In this document: positions 17,682 through 26,969 of the stretch, piece after piece | Layout: the number at the start of each line of letters is the position of its first letter | Position numbering within the stretch: the stretch's first letter is position 1 | Position numbers and translations under genes: made by a program | Origin: UBA668 sp963720695 | GTDB lineage: Bacteria; Actinomycetota; Acidimicrobiia; Acidimicrobiales; Ilumatobacteraceae | Direction: 5' to 3' | Assembly: GCA_963720695.1 (NCBI GenBank) | Contig: CAVRGG010000006.1 | Location: forward strand, 1 to 64,000 | Length of the DNA: 64,000 nt | Notes under the pieces: generated by a model | What the model saw: the letters and a program-made list of their open reading frames with translations, nothing else | Told to the model about the DNA's origin: nothing | Databases searched by the model: none

Positions 17682-19349
17682 GTGACCTACGACTTCGATC
17701 GCTTCCTCCGCTACGACGAGCTCACCAGCTGGCTGCACGACACGGCGGCCGCCCACCCCGGGCTCGTGACCATCGAGTCCTACGGTCGGTCCTTCGAGGG
17801 CCGAGACCTCTGGATCGCCACGATCACCGACGCCTCCACGGGAGCGCACGACACCAAGCCCGCGCATTGGGTCGACGCCAACATCCACGCGATCGAGGTC
17901 ACCGGCGGCGTCGCCGCACTGCACCTGATCCACCGCCTCGTCACCGGGTTCGGCACCGACGAGACCGTCACCGAGGCGCTGCGCACCCGCACGTTCTACG
18001 TCGTCCCGCGCGTCAACCCCGACGGTGTCGAGTGGGTGCTGGGCGACTCGCCGCGATTCCGGCGGAGCTCGGTGCGGCCCTGGCCGTGGAGCGACGCGCA
18101 CGAGGCGCCGGGCCTCCACGAGCGCGACATGGACGGCAACGGTCGAATCCTCACGATGCGCGTGCCCGACCCCACCGGCTCCTGGGTCGTGTCGACCGTC
18201 GAACCGCGGTTGATGGTGCGGATCCCTCCCGAGGGCGCTCCTGCCGGTGCCCAGCGCTACCGCATGCTCGCGGAGGGCGAGATCATCGACCACGACGGAT
18301 TCACCGTGCCGCTGCCGTCGCCGCCGCAGTCGCTCGACATGAACCGCAACTTCCCGGCGGGATGGGGCACGACGGTCAGGGGCAGCGGCGATCATCCGCT
18401 GAGTGAGCCCGAGATCGACTCGCTGGTGCGAGCGCTCAGCGCCCGCCGCAACGTCTGCGGGTACAACGCCTACCACACCTCCGGTGGGGTCATCCTGCGA
18501 CCGAGCAGCACCCAGGCCGACGCGTCGCTCCCGCCCCTCGACGTCTGGGTGTGGAAGCAGTTCAGCGAACGAGGTGAGGCGCTCACTGGGTACACGGCCC
18601 ACTCGGTCTTCGAGGACTTCACCTTCGACAAGTCGGACACGATGAGCGGCGCCGCCGACGACTGGGCCTACGAGCACCTCGGTGTCTACAGCTGGACCAC
18701 GGAGTTCTGGGACGTCATCCAGCAGGCCACCGGCAAGAAGCCCGGCACCCACATCTGGTACACCGGTCCGACCGACGACGAGGAGCTCGCGGTGTACCGC
18801 TGGGCCGTCGAGCACCATCCCGAGTCGTACGTCGACTGGACGCCGTTCGATCACCCGCAGCTGGGGCCGGTCGAGATCGGCGGGTGGGACGAGATCTTCC
18901 TGTGGGCCAACGCCCCCGGGTCGATGCTGCGCGCCGAGGTGGCGCCCCACGCCGAGTTCGCGATCCACCAGGCGATGTGCTCACCACGCCTCGAGGTGCT
19001 GCACGCCGCGGCGACCTCGTTGGGCGGCGACACCTGGCGGGTCGAGGTCGGCATCGCCAACACCGGCTGGTTGCCCACGTCCGTGACGCACAAGGCCGCG
19101 AAGGACCACCTCGTGCTGCCTCTGGTGGCGGAGCTGTCGGGGGCCACCGTCGTCGGGGGCGTGGCTCGTCTGGAGCTCGGCCAGCTCGGCGGCCGGCTCG
19201 ATCACCGGTTCCAGTACGGCAAGAACGACGGCACGCCCGAGCGCGTGCTCGCGTCGTGGGTGGTGCGGGCGCCGGCCGGGACGGAGCTGCGCGTGTCGGT
19301 GCGCCACCAGCGAGCTGGGACTCAGGAGGTCTCGATCACCACGTCGTGA
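17682..19349 (+). CDS. M14-family zinc carboxypeptidase-like protein
   Basis: 555 residues from a GTG start. N-terminal carboxypeptidase fold: HWVDANIHAIEVTG (the HxxE zinc motif, seen as H-A-I-E), PRVNPDGVEWVL, then DMNRNFPAGWG with the substrate-binding Asn-Arg. A later Glu in WTTEFWDV fits the catalytic glutamate. The C-terminal third, from about 430, is a beta-rich accessory domain. No signal peptide is seen, so it may act in the cytoplasm on peptides or peptidoglycan fragments. Its 3' end overlaps by 14 bp the convergent histidine kinase gene. Confidence 0.82.
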   Translation: MTYDFDRFLRYDELTSWLHDTAAAHPGLVTIESYGRSFEGRDLWIATITDASTGAHDTKPAHWVDANIHAIEVTGGVAALHLIHRLVTGFGTDETVTEALRTRTFYVVPRVNPDGVEWVLGDSPRFRRSSVRPWPWSDAHEAPGLHERDMDGNGRILTMRVPDPTGSWVVSTVEPRLMVRIPPEGAPAGAQRYRMLAEGEIIDHDGFTVPLPSPPQSLDMNRNFPAGWGTTVRGSGDHPLSEPEIDSLVRALSARRNVCGYNAYHTSGGVILRPSSTQADASLPPLDVWVWKQFSERGEALTGYTAHSVFEDFTFDKSDTMSGAADDWAYEHLGVYSWTTEFWDVIQQATGKKPGTHIWYTGPTDDEELAVYRWAVEHHPESYVDWTPFDHPQLGPVEIGGWDEIFLWANAPGSMLRAEVAPHAEFAIHQAMCSPRLEVLHAAATSLGGDTWRVEVGIANTGWLPTSVTHKAAKDHLVLPLVAELSGATVVGGVARLELGQLGGRLDHRFQYGKNDGTPERVLASWVVRAPAGTELRVSVRHQRAGTQEVSITTS

Positions 19350-20838
19350 CGGTGACTTCCGGCGTCGCTTCGGTCGGCTCCGCGGATCGGGCGCCGTGCC
19401 CGTGCCCGTGGCCGGTCGGCGAACGGAACGACGATCTGCTGTGGTCCACCAGCGGCAACACCACGCAGGCGTCGAGCCCGCTCCGGTCGGTGCGGTTGTG
19501 CAGTTCGGCGCGGCCTCCGCTGAGCGTGGCGAGATGTTGCACCACGGCGAGACCGATGCCTGATCCGCCATGAGGCGCGTCGGGCGCACGCCAGAACCGG
19601 TCGAACGCGTACGGGAGGTGCTCGGGCCGCATGCCCGGGCCCTGGTCGATCACGTGGATCCCGACGGTGTCCTGGCGCAGCGTGGTGGCGACGATGATCG
19701 TGTCGCCCGACTTGGCGACGCCCAAGGCGTTGTCGACGTAGTTGTCGATGATCTGCTCGAGCGCGTTGGGCACCGCCGTGGCCGCGAGCCCGTCGCCGAT
19801 GCTGGTGAACAGACGCACGCCGCGCTCGGCGGCGAACGGCTCCCACATCTCGGTCCGCTCGCGCAGCATCGCGGTCACGTCGACCTCGATGGTGTCGGGG
19901 TTCGTGCCCTCCGAGCGGGCGATCATCAGCAAGCCCTCGACGAGACGCTGCAGTCGCTCGGTCTCCTGGTTGGCCGCCTCGATGCGCTCACGGGCGCCGT
20001 CCGGGTCGTCGTCGACCATCGCCGCCGCCCGCTCCAGTTGCAGGCGGAGCGCGGTGAGGGGCGTGCGGAGTTGGTGTGAGGCATCGCCGGCGAACGCCTT
20101 CTGCTGGTCGAGCAGTCGAGCGATGCGGCCGGTCATCGAGTTGAAGGACCGGGCCAGACTGCGGATCTCGGGCGCGCCCTCCTCGGCCGCGCGTTCGGAG
20201 AAGTCGCCGTCGGCGAGACGTTCGGTGCTGCGTTGCAATCGCCGGATCGGCGACGTGATCGAGCCCGCCATCAACAGCGCGGCGAGTGCCGCACCGAACA
20301 GCGAGATGCCACCGACCAGGAGCAGGCCTCTGGTCTTCTCACGCGCCCGCTGGTCGATCACCTCCGCCGGGAACGTGATGCGCACCGCGCCGACGATCTC
20401 GGTGCCCACGCGCACCGGCACGGCGACGTACACGAGGTTGCCGCCCGCGGTCTGTGAGTTTCGTTCGCCGCTGTTCGGGAATCCTTTGATGGCGTCCGCG
20501 ACCTCGGGACGATTGGAGAAGTCCTCGCCGAGGTGGTCGCTCGGTTCGGTCGAGGCGACGAGGAGACCTTCCGCATTGATGACCACGACGCGACCGCCGT
20601 GCTGCGACGAGTAGTCCGCGACGATGTTCCCGAGGTTCGTGACTTCGCGCTGCGGTGGATCGCCGACGGAGGTCAGCACGGTCTGCGCCGAACCGCCGAG
20701 GAGGAAGGCGTCGCGTTGCAATTGGGCGACGAGGCGTTCCTTCTCGATGCGACGCAGGTACGTCGCGAGCGGGATGTCCTGCGCCAACAGGACCACGGTG
20801 ATGAGTCCGGCGAAGGCGGCGAGGAGCCGCCACTTCAT
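19336..20838 (-). CDS. Sensor histidine kinase
   Basis: 500 residues. TM1 at 5-25, an extracytoplasmic sensor of about 150 residues, TM2 at 172-195, HAMP (SITSPIRRLQRSTERLADGDF), HisKA with phosphorylatable His in DASHQLRTPLTALR, N box IIDNYVDNAL, and G boxes (IDQGPGM, GGSGIGLAVV). The tail has an unusual GHGHGHG run. It pairs with the response regulator, whose stop it overlaps by ATGA, so the two are co-translated. The signal sensed is unknown. The neighbouring Thr-rich exported protein gene, divergent from the regulator, is a possible target. Confidence 0.92.
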   Translation of the reverse strand: MKWRLLAAFAGLITVVLLAQDIPLATYLRRIEKERLVAQLQRDAFLLGGSAQTVLTSVGDPPQREVTNLGNIVADYSSQHGGRVVVINAEGLLVASTEPSDHLGEDFSNRPEVADAIKGFPNSGERNSQTAGGNLVYVAVPVRVGTEIVGAVRITFPAEVIDQRAREKTRGLLLVGGISLFGAALAALLMAGSITSPIRRLQRSTERLADGDFSERAAEEGAPEIRSLARSFNSMTGRIARLLDQQKAFAGDASHQLRTPLTALRLQLERAAAMVDDDPDGARERIEAANQETERLQRLVEGLLMIARSEGTNPDTIEVDVTAMLRERTEMWEPFAAERGVRLFTSIGDGLAATAVPNALEQIIDNYVDNALGVAKSGDTIIVATTLRQDTVGIHVIDQGPGMRPEHLPYAFDRFWRAPDAPHGGSGIGLAVVQHLATLSGGRAELHNRTDRSGLDACVVLPLVDHSRSSFRSPTGHGHGHGARSAEPTEATPEVTVTTW

Positions 20839-21503
20839 TCGGGCGGCTCCAACCGGAAGCCGACGCCACGAACGGCCTGGATCCACTCGTGCCCGCCGAG
20901 CTTCTTGCGCAGGGAGGCGACGTGCGCGTCGACGGTCTTGGTGGGGCCGTACCAGTGGGCGTCCCACACGTTCTCGAGGATCTCGGTGCGGGTGCGGACC
21001 GCGCCGATGTCGCCGGCGAGGAACGCCAGGAGGTCGAACTCCTTCGCGGTGAGCTGCACTTCCTCACCGTCGAGGAACAGGCGCCGAGCCCGGCGATCGA
21101 GCTTCAGGGTGCCGATCATCTGCGGGCCGACGGGCTCCTCGGGCTGGCCGGGCTCGATGGTGCGGCGGGCGACGGCGCGGATGCGGGCGACGAGTTCGCG
21201 GAAGCTGAACGGCTTGGTGACGTAGTCGTCGGCACCGAGTTCGAGGCCGAGCACTCGGTCGAACTCCTCGGAACGGGCGGTCAACATGATGATCGGCGCT
21301 TTGGTCCGCAGACGCAGCTCGCGGCACACGTCGCGCCCGTCCATGTCGGGAAGTCCGAGGTCGAGCAGGATCATGTCGACCTCCTCGGCCACGAGTGCAG
21401 CCGCCCCGGTGGCGACGTGGACGACGGCGAACCCGGCCGATTCCAGGCCCTCGACCACCGAACTGGCGATGGAACGGTCGTCCTCGACGAGCAGGATCTT
21501 CAC
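20835..21503 (-). CDS. OmpR/PhoB-family response regulator
   Basis: 222 residues. Receiver domain with VEDDRS acidic pocket, phospho-acceptor Asp in ILLDLGLPDMDG, Thr/Ser of MLTARS and Lys of TKPFSFREL. C-terminal winged helix (LTAKEFDLLAFL ... VDAHVASLRKKLGG ... VRGVGFRL). First gene of a two-gene operon with the kinase (4-bp ATGA overlap). Divergent from the exported protein gene at 21662, whose 158-bp shared upstream region is a likely binding place. Confidence 0.94.
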   Translation of the reverse strand: MKILLVEDDRSIASSVVEGLESAGFAVVHVATGAAALVAEEVDMILLDLGLPDMDGRDVCRELRLRTKAPIIMLTARSEEFDRVLGLELGADDYVTKPFSFRELVARIRAVARRTIEPGQPEEPVGPQMIGTLKLDRRARRLFLDGEEVQLTAKEFDLLAFLAGDIGAVRTRTEILENVWDAHWYGPTKTVDAHVASLRKKLGGHEWIQAVRGVGFRLEPPE

Positions 21504-21661
21504 GGGTGCATTCTGGCCCTTCCGAGCCGGTCTGCCGTGCTCAGCGCCACCGGAGGGCAGATTTTGTACGTTTCTTGGATCGCAAATCCTGCGTCTGGTG
21601 CCGAAAATTCGTAGCGTGTGGGGGTTGACGCGCGTGCGTCGACCTCGGAGGTTCGCTCACG

Positions 21662-22360
21662 ATGAAGGCTCGCATCACCACGGTGCTCTCGATCACAGGT
21701 GTCATGGTCGCCGGGTCGGCGGCCGCGCTCGTGAACAGCCAGGTGCTGCGCAACTCCAACACGACGGCGAACTACGAGGTCAGCAGCAACAGCGTGCAGG
21801 CGTCGATCATCTCGGCGTCGCCCGACGATCCGCAGGCCGTCAGCGTGGGCAAGTTCGACACCGCGGTCGCCGTCGCCGTCACCACCGTGGCCGTTCCCGG
21901 CTCGACGCAGAGCAACTACTTCGTCGGCACCGCCGGGTACGTCACCCTCGACACCAAGGACGACGTCCTCGCGATGCCGCTCGCGGTGCCCACCGATGGT
22001 TGGACGGTGCTGTGGGCGGGAAGCAACGACGCCTACTCGGCCGACGCGGTGTTCGAGTCCGTCACCACCCGGCTCACGTTCAAGGCCACGATGATCTTCG
22101 GTGTCGTGAACTACTCCGTCGAGGTCGAGGACCTCACGCCGCAGACCACGGCTGAGACGCCGAAGACCACCGCCGGTACGACGACCAGCACGTCGAAAGG
22201 CACGAACCCGGGCGTCACGACGACCACCGTCAAGCACGAGGACGACCACCACCACGGTGGCTGGTGGCCCACGCCGTCGTGGCCCCCGCCGACCACGTCG
22301 ACCTCCACCACCAGCACGACGTCCACCAGTACCACGAGCACCATTCGCCGCGATGACTGA
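21662..22360 (+). CDS. Exported Thr-rich protein with His/Trp tail
   Basis: 232 residues. Signal or anchor helix at 5-25 (TVLSITGVMVAGSAAALVNS), a globular beta-rich domain to about residue 160, then a Thr/Ser/Pro stalk interrupted by a cluster of acidic, His and Trp residues (EDDHHHGGWWPTPSWPPP) and ending in Ser/Thr repeats and IRRDD. It probably sits at the cell surface; the His cluster could bind metal. Divergent from the OmpR-type regulator and followed by a strong hairpin. Family not recognised. Confidence 0.7.
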   Translation: MKARITTVLSITGVMVAGSAAALVNSQVLRNSNTTANYEVSSNSVQASIISASPDDPQAVSVGKFDTAVAVAVTTVAVPGSTQSNYFVGTAGYVTLDTKDDVLAMPLAVPTDGWTVLWAGSNDAYSADAVFESVTTRLTFKATMIFGVVNYSVEVEDLTPQTTAETPKTTAGTTTSTSKGTNPGVTTTTVKHEDDHHHGGWWPTPSWPPPTTSTSTTSTTSTSTTSTIRRDD

Positions 22361-22363
22361 CCG

Positions 22364-22391
22364 CGGTGCTGCCTCGCGAGTGGCAGCACCG
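22364..22391 (+). terminator. Hairpin terminator after the Thr-rich protein gene
   Basis: Perfect 10-bp stem CGGTGCTGCC / GGCAGCACCG around an 8-nt loop, starting 4 bp after the stop codon. No U-run follows, as is common in high-GC actinobacteria. It is followed by two tandem copies of GAGGACGATGGACC just before apbE. Confidence 0.7.
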
Positions 22392-22426
22392 GTGAGGACG
22401 ATGGACCTGAGGACGATGGACCACGC

Positions 22427-23368
22427 ATGACCGAGACGGTGTTGCGTGACCAGTTCCGGGCGATGGGCAGCAAGGTCGTCATCGATGTGGTCGGCGGCCG
22501 GCCGGGTCACCTGTCGTGGGCGCGGGATCGACTCGCCCACCTCGAGTCGTGCTGGAGCCGATTCCGCCCGCACAGCGATCTGACGCGCCTCAACGCCGCG
22601 CAGGGAGCAGCGGTGGTCGTGGATCCGTCCACGATCACCCTCCTGGAGGCGATGGCGTTCGGTTTCACTGCGACCGACGGCGCCTTCGACCCGACGCTGC
22701 TCGCCCCGCTCGTCCGACTCGGTTATGCCGCGAGCTGGCGCGACCCGTCCGCGGTCACGTCGCTCCCCGTGGGTGTGCAGTCGCGAGGGAGCATCCGCGG
22801 CGTCTCGATCGACGCCAATGGCTCGATGGTGAGCCTGCCCCCGGGCACCGCGGTCGACGCCGGGGGGATCGGGCGTGGCCTCGCCGCCGACATGGTCGTG
22901 GAGATGCTCCTCGGCGACGGCGTGAGAGGCGCCATGGTCGCCGTGGGTGGCGACGTGTGTGTCGCCGGCGAAGGGCCGGTCGACGGCGATTGGGTGGTGC
23001 CGATCGCCGATGCGTTCCAGACCGACCGCGTCGGTGCGCAGGTGATCCTCGGCGACGGGGGCATCGCGACCTCTGCGATCCGAGACCGCTCGTGGATGGC
23101 CCCCGACGGTGGCACCGCGCATCACGTCCTGGACCCCATCGTCGGCCGACCGACACCGATGGGCCTCGAGTCGCCCGTCCAGGCGACCGTGGTGGCGGGT
23201 TCGGCGATGTGGGCGGAGGTGCACGCCAAGTTGCTGATGGTGCGCGGTCCGGTGGCCGCGCTCCCGCGCCTCGACGGCATCGGTCTGGGCGGCCGGGTCG
23301 TGCACGGCAGTGGCCACACGATGACGAACGAGGCCTGGGCGACCTTCGACGCGACGGAGTTCGACTGA
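22427..23368 (+). CDS. apbE: ApbE-family FAD:protein FMN transferase
   Basis: 313 residues. Family marks: FRAMGSKVVIDV near the start (the AMGT-like motif), ESCWSRFRPHSDLTRLN, GAFDPTLLAPLVRLGY, the Gly-rich VDAGGIGRGLAADMV, VAVGGDVCVAG, and GTAHHVLDPIVGRPT with metal-site residues. ApbE moves FMN from FAD onto a Thr of a carrier protein (NqrC/RnfG/FMN-bind type). No signal peptide or lipobox is visible, which suggests a cytoplasmic form, and no flavinylated carrier gene is adjacent. Confidence 0.85.
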   Translation: MTETVLRDQFRAMGSKVVIDVVGGRPGHLSWARDRLAHLESCWSRFRPHSDLTRLNAAQGAAVVVDPSTITLLEAMAFGFTATDGAFDPTLLAPLVRLGYAASWRDPSAVTSLPVGVQSRGSIRGVSIDANGSMVSLPPGTAVDAGGIGRGLAADMVVEMLLGDGVRGAMVAVGGDVCVAGEGPVDGDWVVPIADAFQTDRVGAQVILGDGGIATSAIRDRSWMAPDGGTAHHVLDPIVGRPTPMGLESPVQATVVAGSAMWAEVHAKLLMVRGPVAALPRLDGIGLGGRVVHGSGHTMTNEAWATFDATEFD

Positions 23369-23397
23369 CTTCGACGTGACCCGTCAGCGGTGGGCGT

Positions 23398-24633
23398 TCA
23401 GTCGAGCATTGCCTGGTACACCAACTGCTTGAGCTGGCTCCGGATCGGGTGCACGCTGCTGGGGAGCAGTTGGGTGAAGAAGCTGACGGTGAGGTCGTCG
23501 GCGGGATCGATCCAGAACGCGGTGCTCGCCGCGCCGCCCCAGGCGAATTCGCCCGCGTTGCCCGGCACGCGTCCCTTCACGGGATCGATCGTGACGCTGA
23601 CGCCCAGCCCGAAGCCGACGCCGTCGAACGTGGTCTCCGAGAACAACGGCCTGCCGAACGCGGTGAGGTCGGCGTTGTTCGGGAGATGGTTGCTGGCCAT
23701 GTACTTCACGGTGCGCGGTGACAGGATGCGCACCCCGTCGAGCTCGCCGCCGTTCAGCAGCATCTGGATGAATCGCTGGTAGTCGTACGCGGTGCTCTGC
23801 AGACCACCCCCACCGCCGAGGAAGGTGGGCGGACGGAGCGCGGCATCGCCCATCGGCTCCAGTGGCATGGCCGTGCGAGTGACCGGGTGCGCGCCGTACA
23901 ACTTCGCGACGCGAGCATGATTCGCCTCGGGGACGTGCCAGGTGGTGTCGTGCATCCCGAGCGGCTCCAGCAGGCGGGTGCGCATCAGCTCGTCGAGCGG
24001 TTGCCCCGACACCACCTCCAGGACGCGGCCCAGGACGTCGAGACCCATCGAGTAGTTCCACTCCGTGCCGGGTTGGAACACCAGCGGCAGGCCCGCCAAC
24101 GTGTCACAGACGGCCTCGAGATCCTGCCCGGGCGGGGAGCCCCACTCGAACCCGGCGCGGCGGTAGAGCTCGTCGACCGGGTGGGCGTACATGAAGCCGT
24201 AGGTGAGCCCGCTGGTGTGTGCGAACAGCTGCCACAGCCGCATCGTCTGCACGATCGGGTCGAGCACCGGAGCGGTGACCGAGCCTGCACGCCAGACACG
24301 GGTCTCCTTGAACGAGGGGATGTAGCGGTGCACCGGGTCGTTGAGCTCGAAGGCGCCCTCCTCCCACAACTGCAGGGCGAGGACCGCCGTGATCGGCTTG
24401 GTCATCGAGAAGATCCGCCAGATCGTGTCGGCGTCCACCGGGGTGCCGGCCGCCATGTCGCGCATGCCCGACAGGCTGTGGTGCACCACCTTGCCGTGGC
24501 GGGCCACCACGATCTGCCAACCGGGCAGTCGGCCGTCGTCGAGGTAGCGCTGGAAATGGGTGTCGATGCGGGCCAGTCGCTCGCTGGACATCCCGACGGA
24601 TTCGGCGTCGGCTTCGATCTGCAAGGTGCTCAT
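23398..24633 (-). CDS. Serine beta-lactamase-fold esterase
   Basis: 411 residues (ATG at 24633; an in-frame ATG 18 bp upstream is less likely). The nucleophile motif S-M-T-K (IFSMTKPITAVLAL) sits near residue 77 and the Tyr motif WNYSMGLDVLG near 180, as in EstB-type esterases and penicillin-binding-protein-like hydrolases. A late GGxAS/GGAAST strand completes the site. No signal peptide, so it is probably cytoplasmic and more likely an ester or lactone hydrolase than a resistance enzyme. Divergent from kbl. Confidence 0.85.
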   Translation of the reverse strand: MSTLQIEADAESVGMSSERLARIDTHFQRYLDDGRLPGWQIVVARHGKVVHHSLSGMRDMAAGTPVDADTIWRIFSMTKPITAVLALQLWEEGAFELNDPVHRYIPSFKETRVWRAGSVTAPVLDPIVQTMRLWQLFAHTSGLTYGFMYAHPVDELYRRAGFEWGSPPGQDLEAVCDTLAGLPLVFQPGTEWNYSMGLDVLGRVLEVVSGQPLDELMRTRLLEPLGMHDTTWHVPEANHARVAKLYGAHPVTRTAMPLEPMGDAALRPPTFLGGGGGLQSTAYDYQRFIQMLLNGGELDGVRILSPRTVKYMASNHLPNNADLTAFGRPLFSETTFDGVGFGLGVSVTIDPVKGRVPGNAGEFAWGGAASTAFWIDPADDLTVSFFTQLLPSSVHPIRSQLKQLVYQAMLD

Positions 24634-24721
24634 CGGCCGGACGATACTCATCGACCTCGGGCGAGGCCGACCCGGGGTGCGGCGGACGAGCGGTCCCCGG
24701 CCGCTGTCGTACTGTCAGGAC

Positions 24722-25912
24722 ATGCGAACCGCATTGTTGGCCGATCTGCACCAGCGCACCGGCGATCTCGTCGTGGAGGGGCTCTTCAAGCACGAGCGGG
24801 TGATCACGTCGCCACAGGCCGCGCACATCGTCCTCGCCGACGGGTCCCGGGTGCTCAACCTCTGCGCCAACAACTACCTGGGACTCGCCGACCACCCAGC
24901 CCTGGTCGAGGCCGCTGCGGCGGCCGTGCACGAGCACGGCTTCGGCATGGCCAGCGTGCGGTTCATCTGTGGCACACAAGCCGTTCACGCCGAGCTGGAG
25001 GCACGGATCTCCGCGTTCCTCGGCACGGAGGACACGATTCTCTACGGCTCGTGCTTCGACGCCAACGGCGGACTGTTCGAGACGATCCTCGACGAGCAGG
25101 ACTGCGTGATCAGCGACGCCCTCAACCACGCGTCGATCATCGATGGCATTCGCCTGTGTCGTGCCCAGCGGCTGCGCTACGCGAACAACGACATGGCCGA
25201 GCTCGAGGCGCGATTGCAGGAGGCGTCGTCGGCTCGCCATCGGCTGATCGCCACCGACGGCGTGTTCTCGATGGACGGGGTCATCGCCGATCTGGCGAGC
25301 ATCTGCGACCTCGCCGAGCGGTACGACGCGATGGTGATGGTCGACGATTCGCACGCCGTCGGATTCGTCGGCGCCCACGGACGAGGCACCCACGAGTCCA
25401 ACGGCGTGATGGACAGGGTCGACATCATCACCGGCACGCTCGGCAAGGCACTCGGTGGGGCGTCGGGCGGCTACACCAGCGGTCGGCGCGAGGTGATCGC
25501 ATGGTTGCGCCAACGGTCGCGGCCGTACCTGTTCTCCAACAGCCTGGCGCCGATGATCGCCGCCACGACGCTGCGCGTGCTCGACCTGCTGGAGGACGGT
25601 GACGAACTCCGCCGCCAACTCGATCGGAACGCAGAACGATTCCGAGAGAGCATGACGGCCGCGGGATTCGTGCTCGCGGGCGCGGGGCATCCGATCATCC
25701 CGGTCATGCTCGGCGAGGCGACGGTGGCCGGCGACATGGCGGCCCGCCTCCTGCAGGAGGGCCTCTACGTCACGGCGTTCTCGTTCCCGGTCGTTCCGAA
25801 GGGCACGGCTCGCATCCGCACCCAGATGTCCGCCGCGCACACCGACGCCGACATCGACTTCGCCGTCGAGGCGTTCACGCGAGTCGGTCGCGACATGGGA
25901 GTGATCGGATGA
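24722..25912 (+). CDS. kbl: Glycine C-acetyltransferase (2-amino-3-ketobutyrate CoA ligase)
   Basis: 396 residues, PLP-dependent alpha-oxoamine synthase family. CANNYLGLADHP near 45, FGMASVRFICGTQ, DDSHAVGFVG with the PLP-contacting Asp, and Lys in ITGTLGKALGG. It splits 2-amino-3-ketobutyrate with CoA into glycine and acetyl-CoA. The stop overlaps the ATG of tdh (ATGA), forming the two-step threonine-degradation operon. Length equals that of E. coli Kbl. Confidence 0.95.
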   Translation: MRTALLADLHQRTGDLVVEGLFKHERVITSPQAAHIVLADGSRVLNLCANNYLGLADHPALVEAAAAAVHEHGFGMASVRFICGTQAVHAELEARISAFLGTEDTILYGSCFDANGGLFETILDEQDCVISDALNHASIIDGIRLCRAQRLRYANNDMAELEARLQEASSARHRLIATDGVFSMDGVIADLASICDLAERYDAMVMVDDSHAVGFVGAHGRGTHESNGVMDRVDIITGTLGKALGGASGGYTSGRREVIAWLRQRSRPYLFSNSLAPMIAATTLRVLDLLEDGDELRRQLDRNAERFRESMTAAGFVLAGAGHPIIPVMLGEATVAGDMAARLLQEGLYVTAFSFPVVPKGTARIRTQMSAAHTDADIDFAVEAFTRVGRDMGVIG

Positions 25913-26946
25913 CGAGCACGATGAAGGCGTTGGTGAAAGCGAAGGCCGAACCCGGGCTGTGGCTGGAGGAGGTGCCTGTGCCGGCGCCCGGCGACGGCGA
26001 GGTGCTGATCAGGGTCCACAAGACCTCGATCTGCGGGACCGACCTGCACATCCATCACTGGGATGCGTGGGCGCAGGCGACGATCCCCGTGCCGATGGTC
26101 GTCGGTCACGAGTTCATGGGCGAGATCGCTCGCATCGGCCCGGGTGTGCAGGGTCTCGACGTCGGCCAGCGCGTCGCCGGCGAAGGGCACGTCACCTGCG
26201 GTCACTGCCGCAACTGCAAAGGCGGCCGCCGCGAGTTCTGCCACAACCACACCGGAGTCGGCGTCACCCGCCCGGGGGCGTTCGCCGACTACATCGTCAT
26301 CCCCGCCCAGAACGTCTTCGTGGTGCCGTCCCACATCTCCGACGACATCGCCGCCGTGCTCGACCCGTTGGGCAACGCGACGCACACGGCGCTGCGCTTC
26401 GACTGCGTCGGCGAGGACGTGCTGATCACGGGTGCGGGGCCGATCGGAGTGCTCGCCGCCGCCATCGTCCGCCACATCGGCGCCCGCCACGTGGTCGTCA
26501 CGGACGTGAACCCGTACCGGCTGGCGATGGCGAGCGCTCATGGAGCGACCCGCGTCGTCAACGTCGCCGTCGACGATCTCGCGCCGGTGATGGCCGATCT
26601 CGGCATGACCGAGGGGTTCGACGTCGGCCTGGAGATGTCGGGGGCGGAAGCGGCGTTCAACCAGATGCTCGACTCGATGAACCACGGCGGCCGGATCGCC
26701 GTCCTGGGCATTCCCGCAGGTCCGATGACACTGGACGTCAACGACGTGATCTTCAAGGGCCTGGAGATCCAGGGCATCTACGGCCGCCGGATCTTCGAGA
26801 CCTGGTACAAGATGGCGGCGATGCTCCAGAGCGGGCTCGATGTGAGCGGCATCGTCACCCATCGTTTCGCCGCCGAGCAGTTCGAGGACGCGTTCGAGAT
26901 CGTCGGTCGCGGAGAGTGCGGCAAGGTCATCCTCGACTGGGTGTGA
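25909..26946 (+). CDS. tdh: L-threonine 3-dehydrogenase
   Basis: 345 residues, zinc medium-chain dehydrogenase. Catalytic zinc ligands in SICGTDLHIHHWD and GHEFMGE; structural zinc cysteines in CGHCRNCKGGRREFC; Rossmann motif GAGPIGVLAA near 170. It oxidises threonine with NAD to 2-amino-3-ketobutyrate, the substrate of the overlapping upstream kbl product. Order is kbl-tdh as in E. coli. The GIYGRRIFETWYKM segment is diagnostic of Tdh. Confidence 0.96.
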   Translation: MTSTMKALVKAKAEPGLWLEEVPVPAPGDGEVLIRVHKTSICGTDLHIHHWDAWAQATIPVPMVVGHEFMGEIARIGPGVQGLDVGQRVAGEGHVTCGHCRNCKGGRREFCHNHTGVGVTRPGAFADYIVIPAQNVFVVPSHISDDIAAVLDPLGNATHTALRFDCVGEDVLITGAGPIGVLAAAIVRHIGARHVVVTDVNPYRLAMASAHGATRVVNVAVDDLAPVMADLGMTEGFDVGLEMSGAEAAFNQMLDSMNHGGRIAVLGIPAGPMTLDVNDVIFKGLEIQGIYGRRIFETWYKMAAMLQSGLDVSGIVTHRFAAEQFEDAFEIVGRGECGKVILDWV

Positions 26947-26969
26947 GCGGACCGAGTCGAGAGTGACGC

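Noticed and set aside
19130..19150. The SGAT sequence in the M14 peptidase as a flavin attachment site for the nearby ApbE
   Set aside because: It lies in a peptidase accessory domain with no FMN-binding domain context and no export signal; a chance match.
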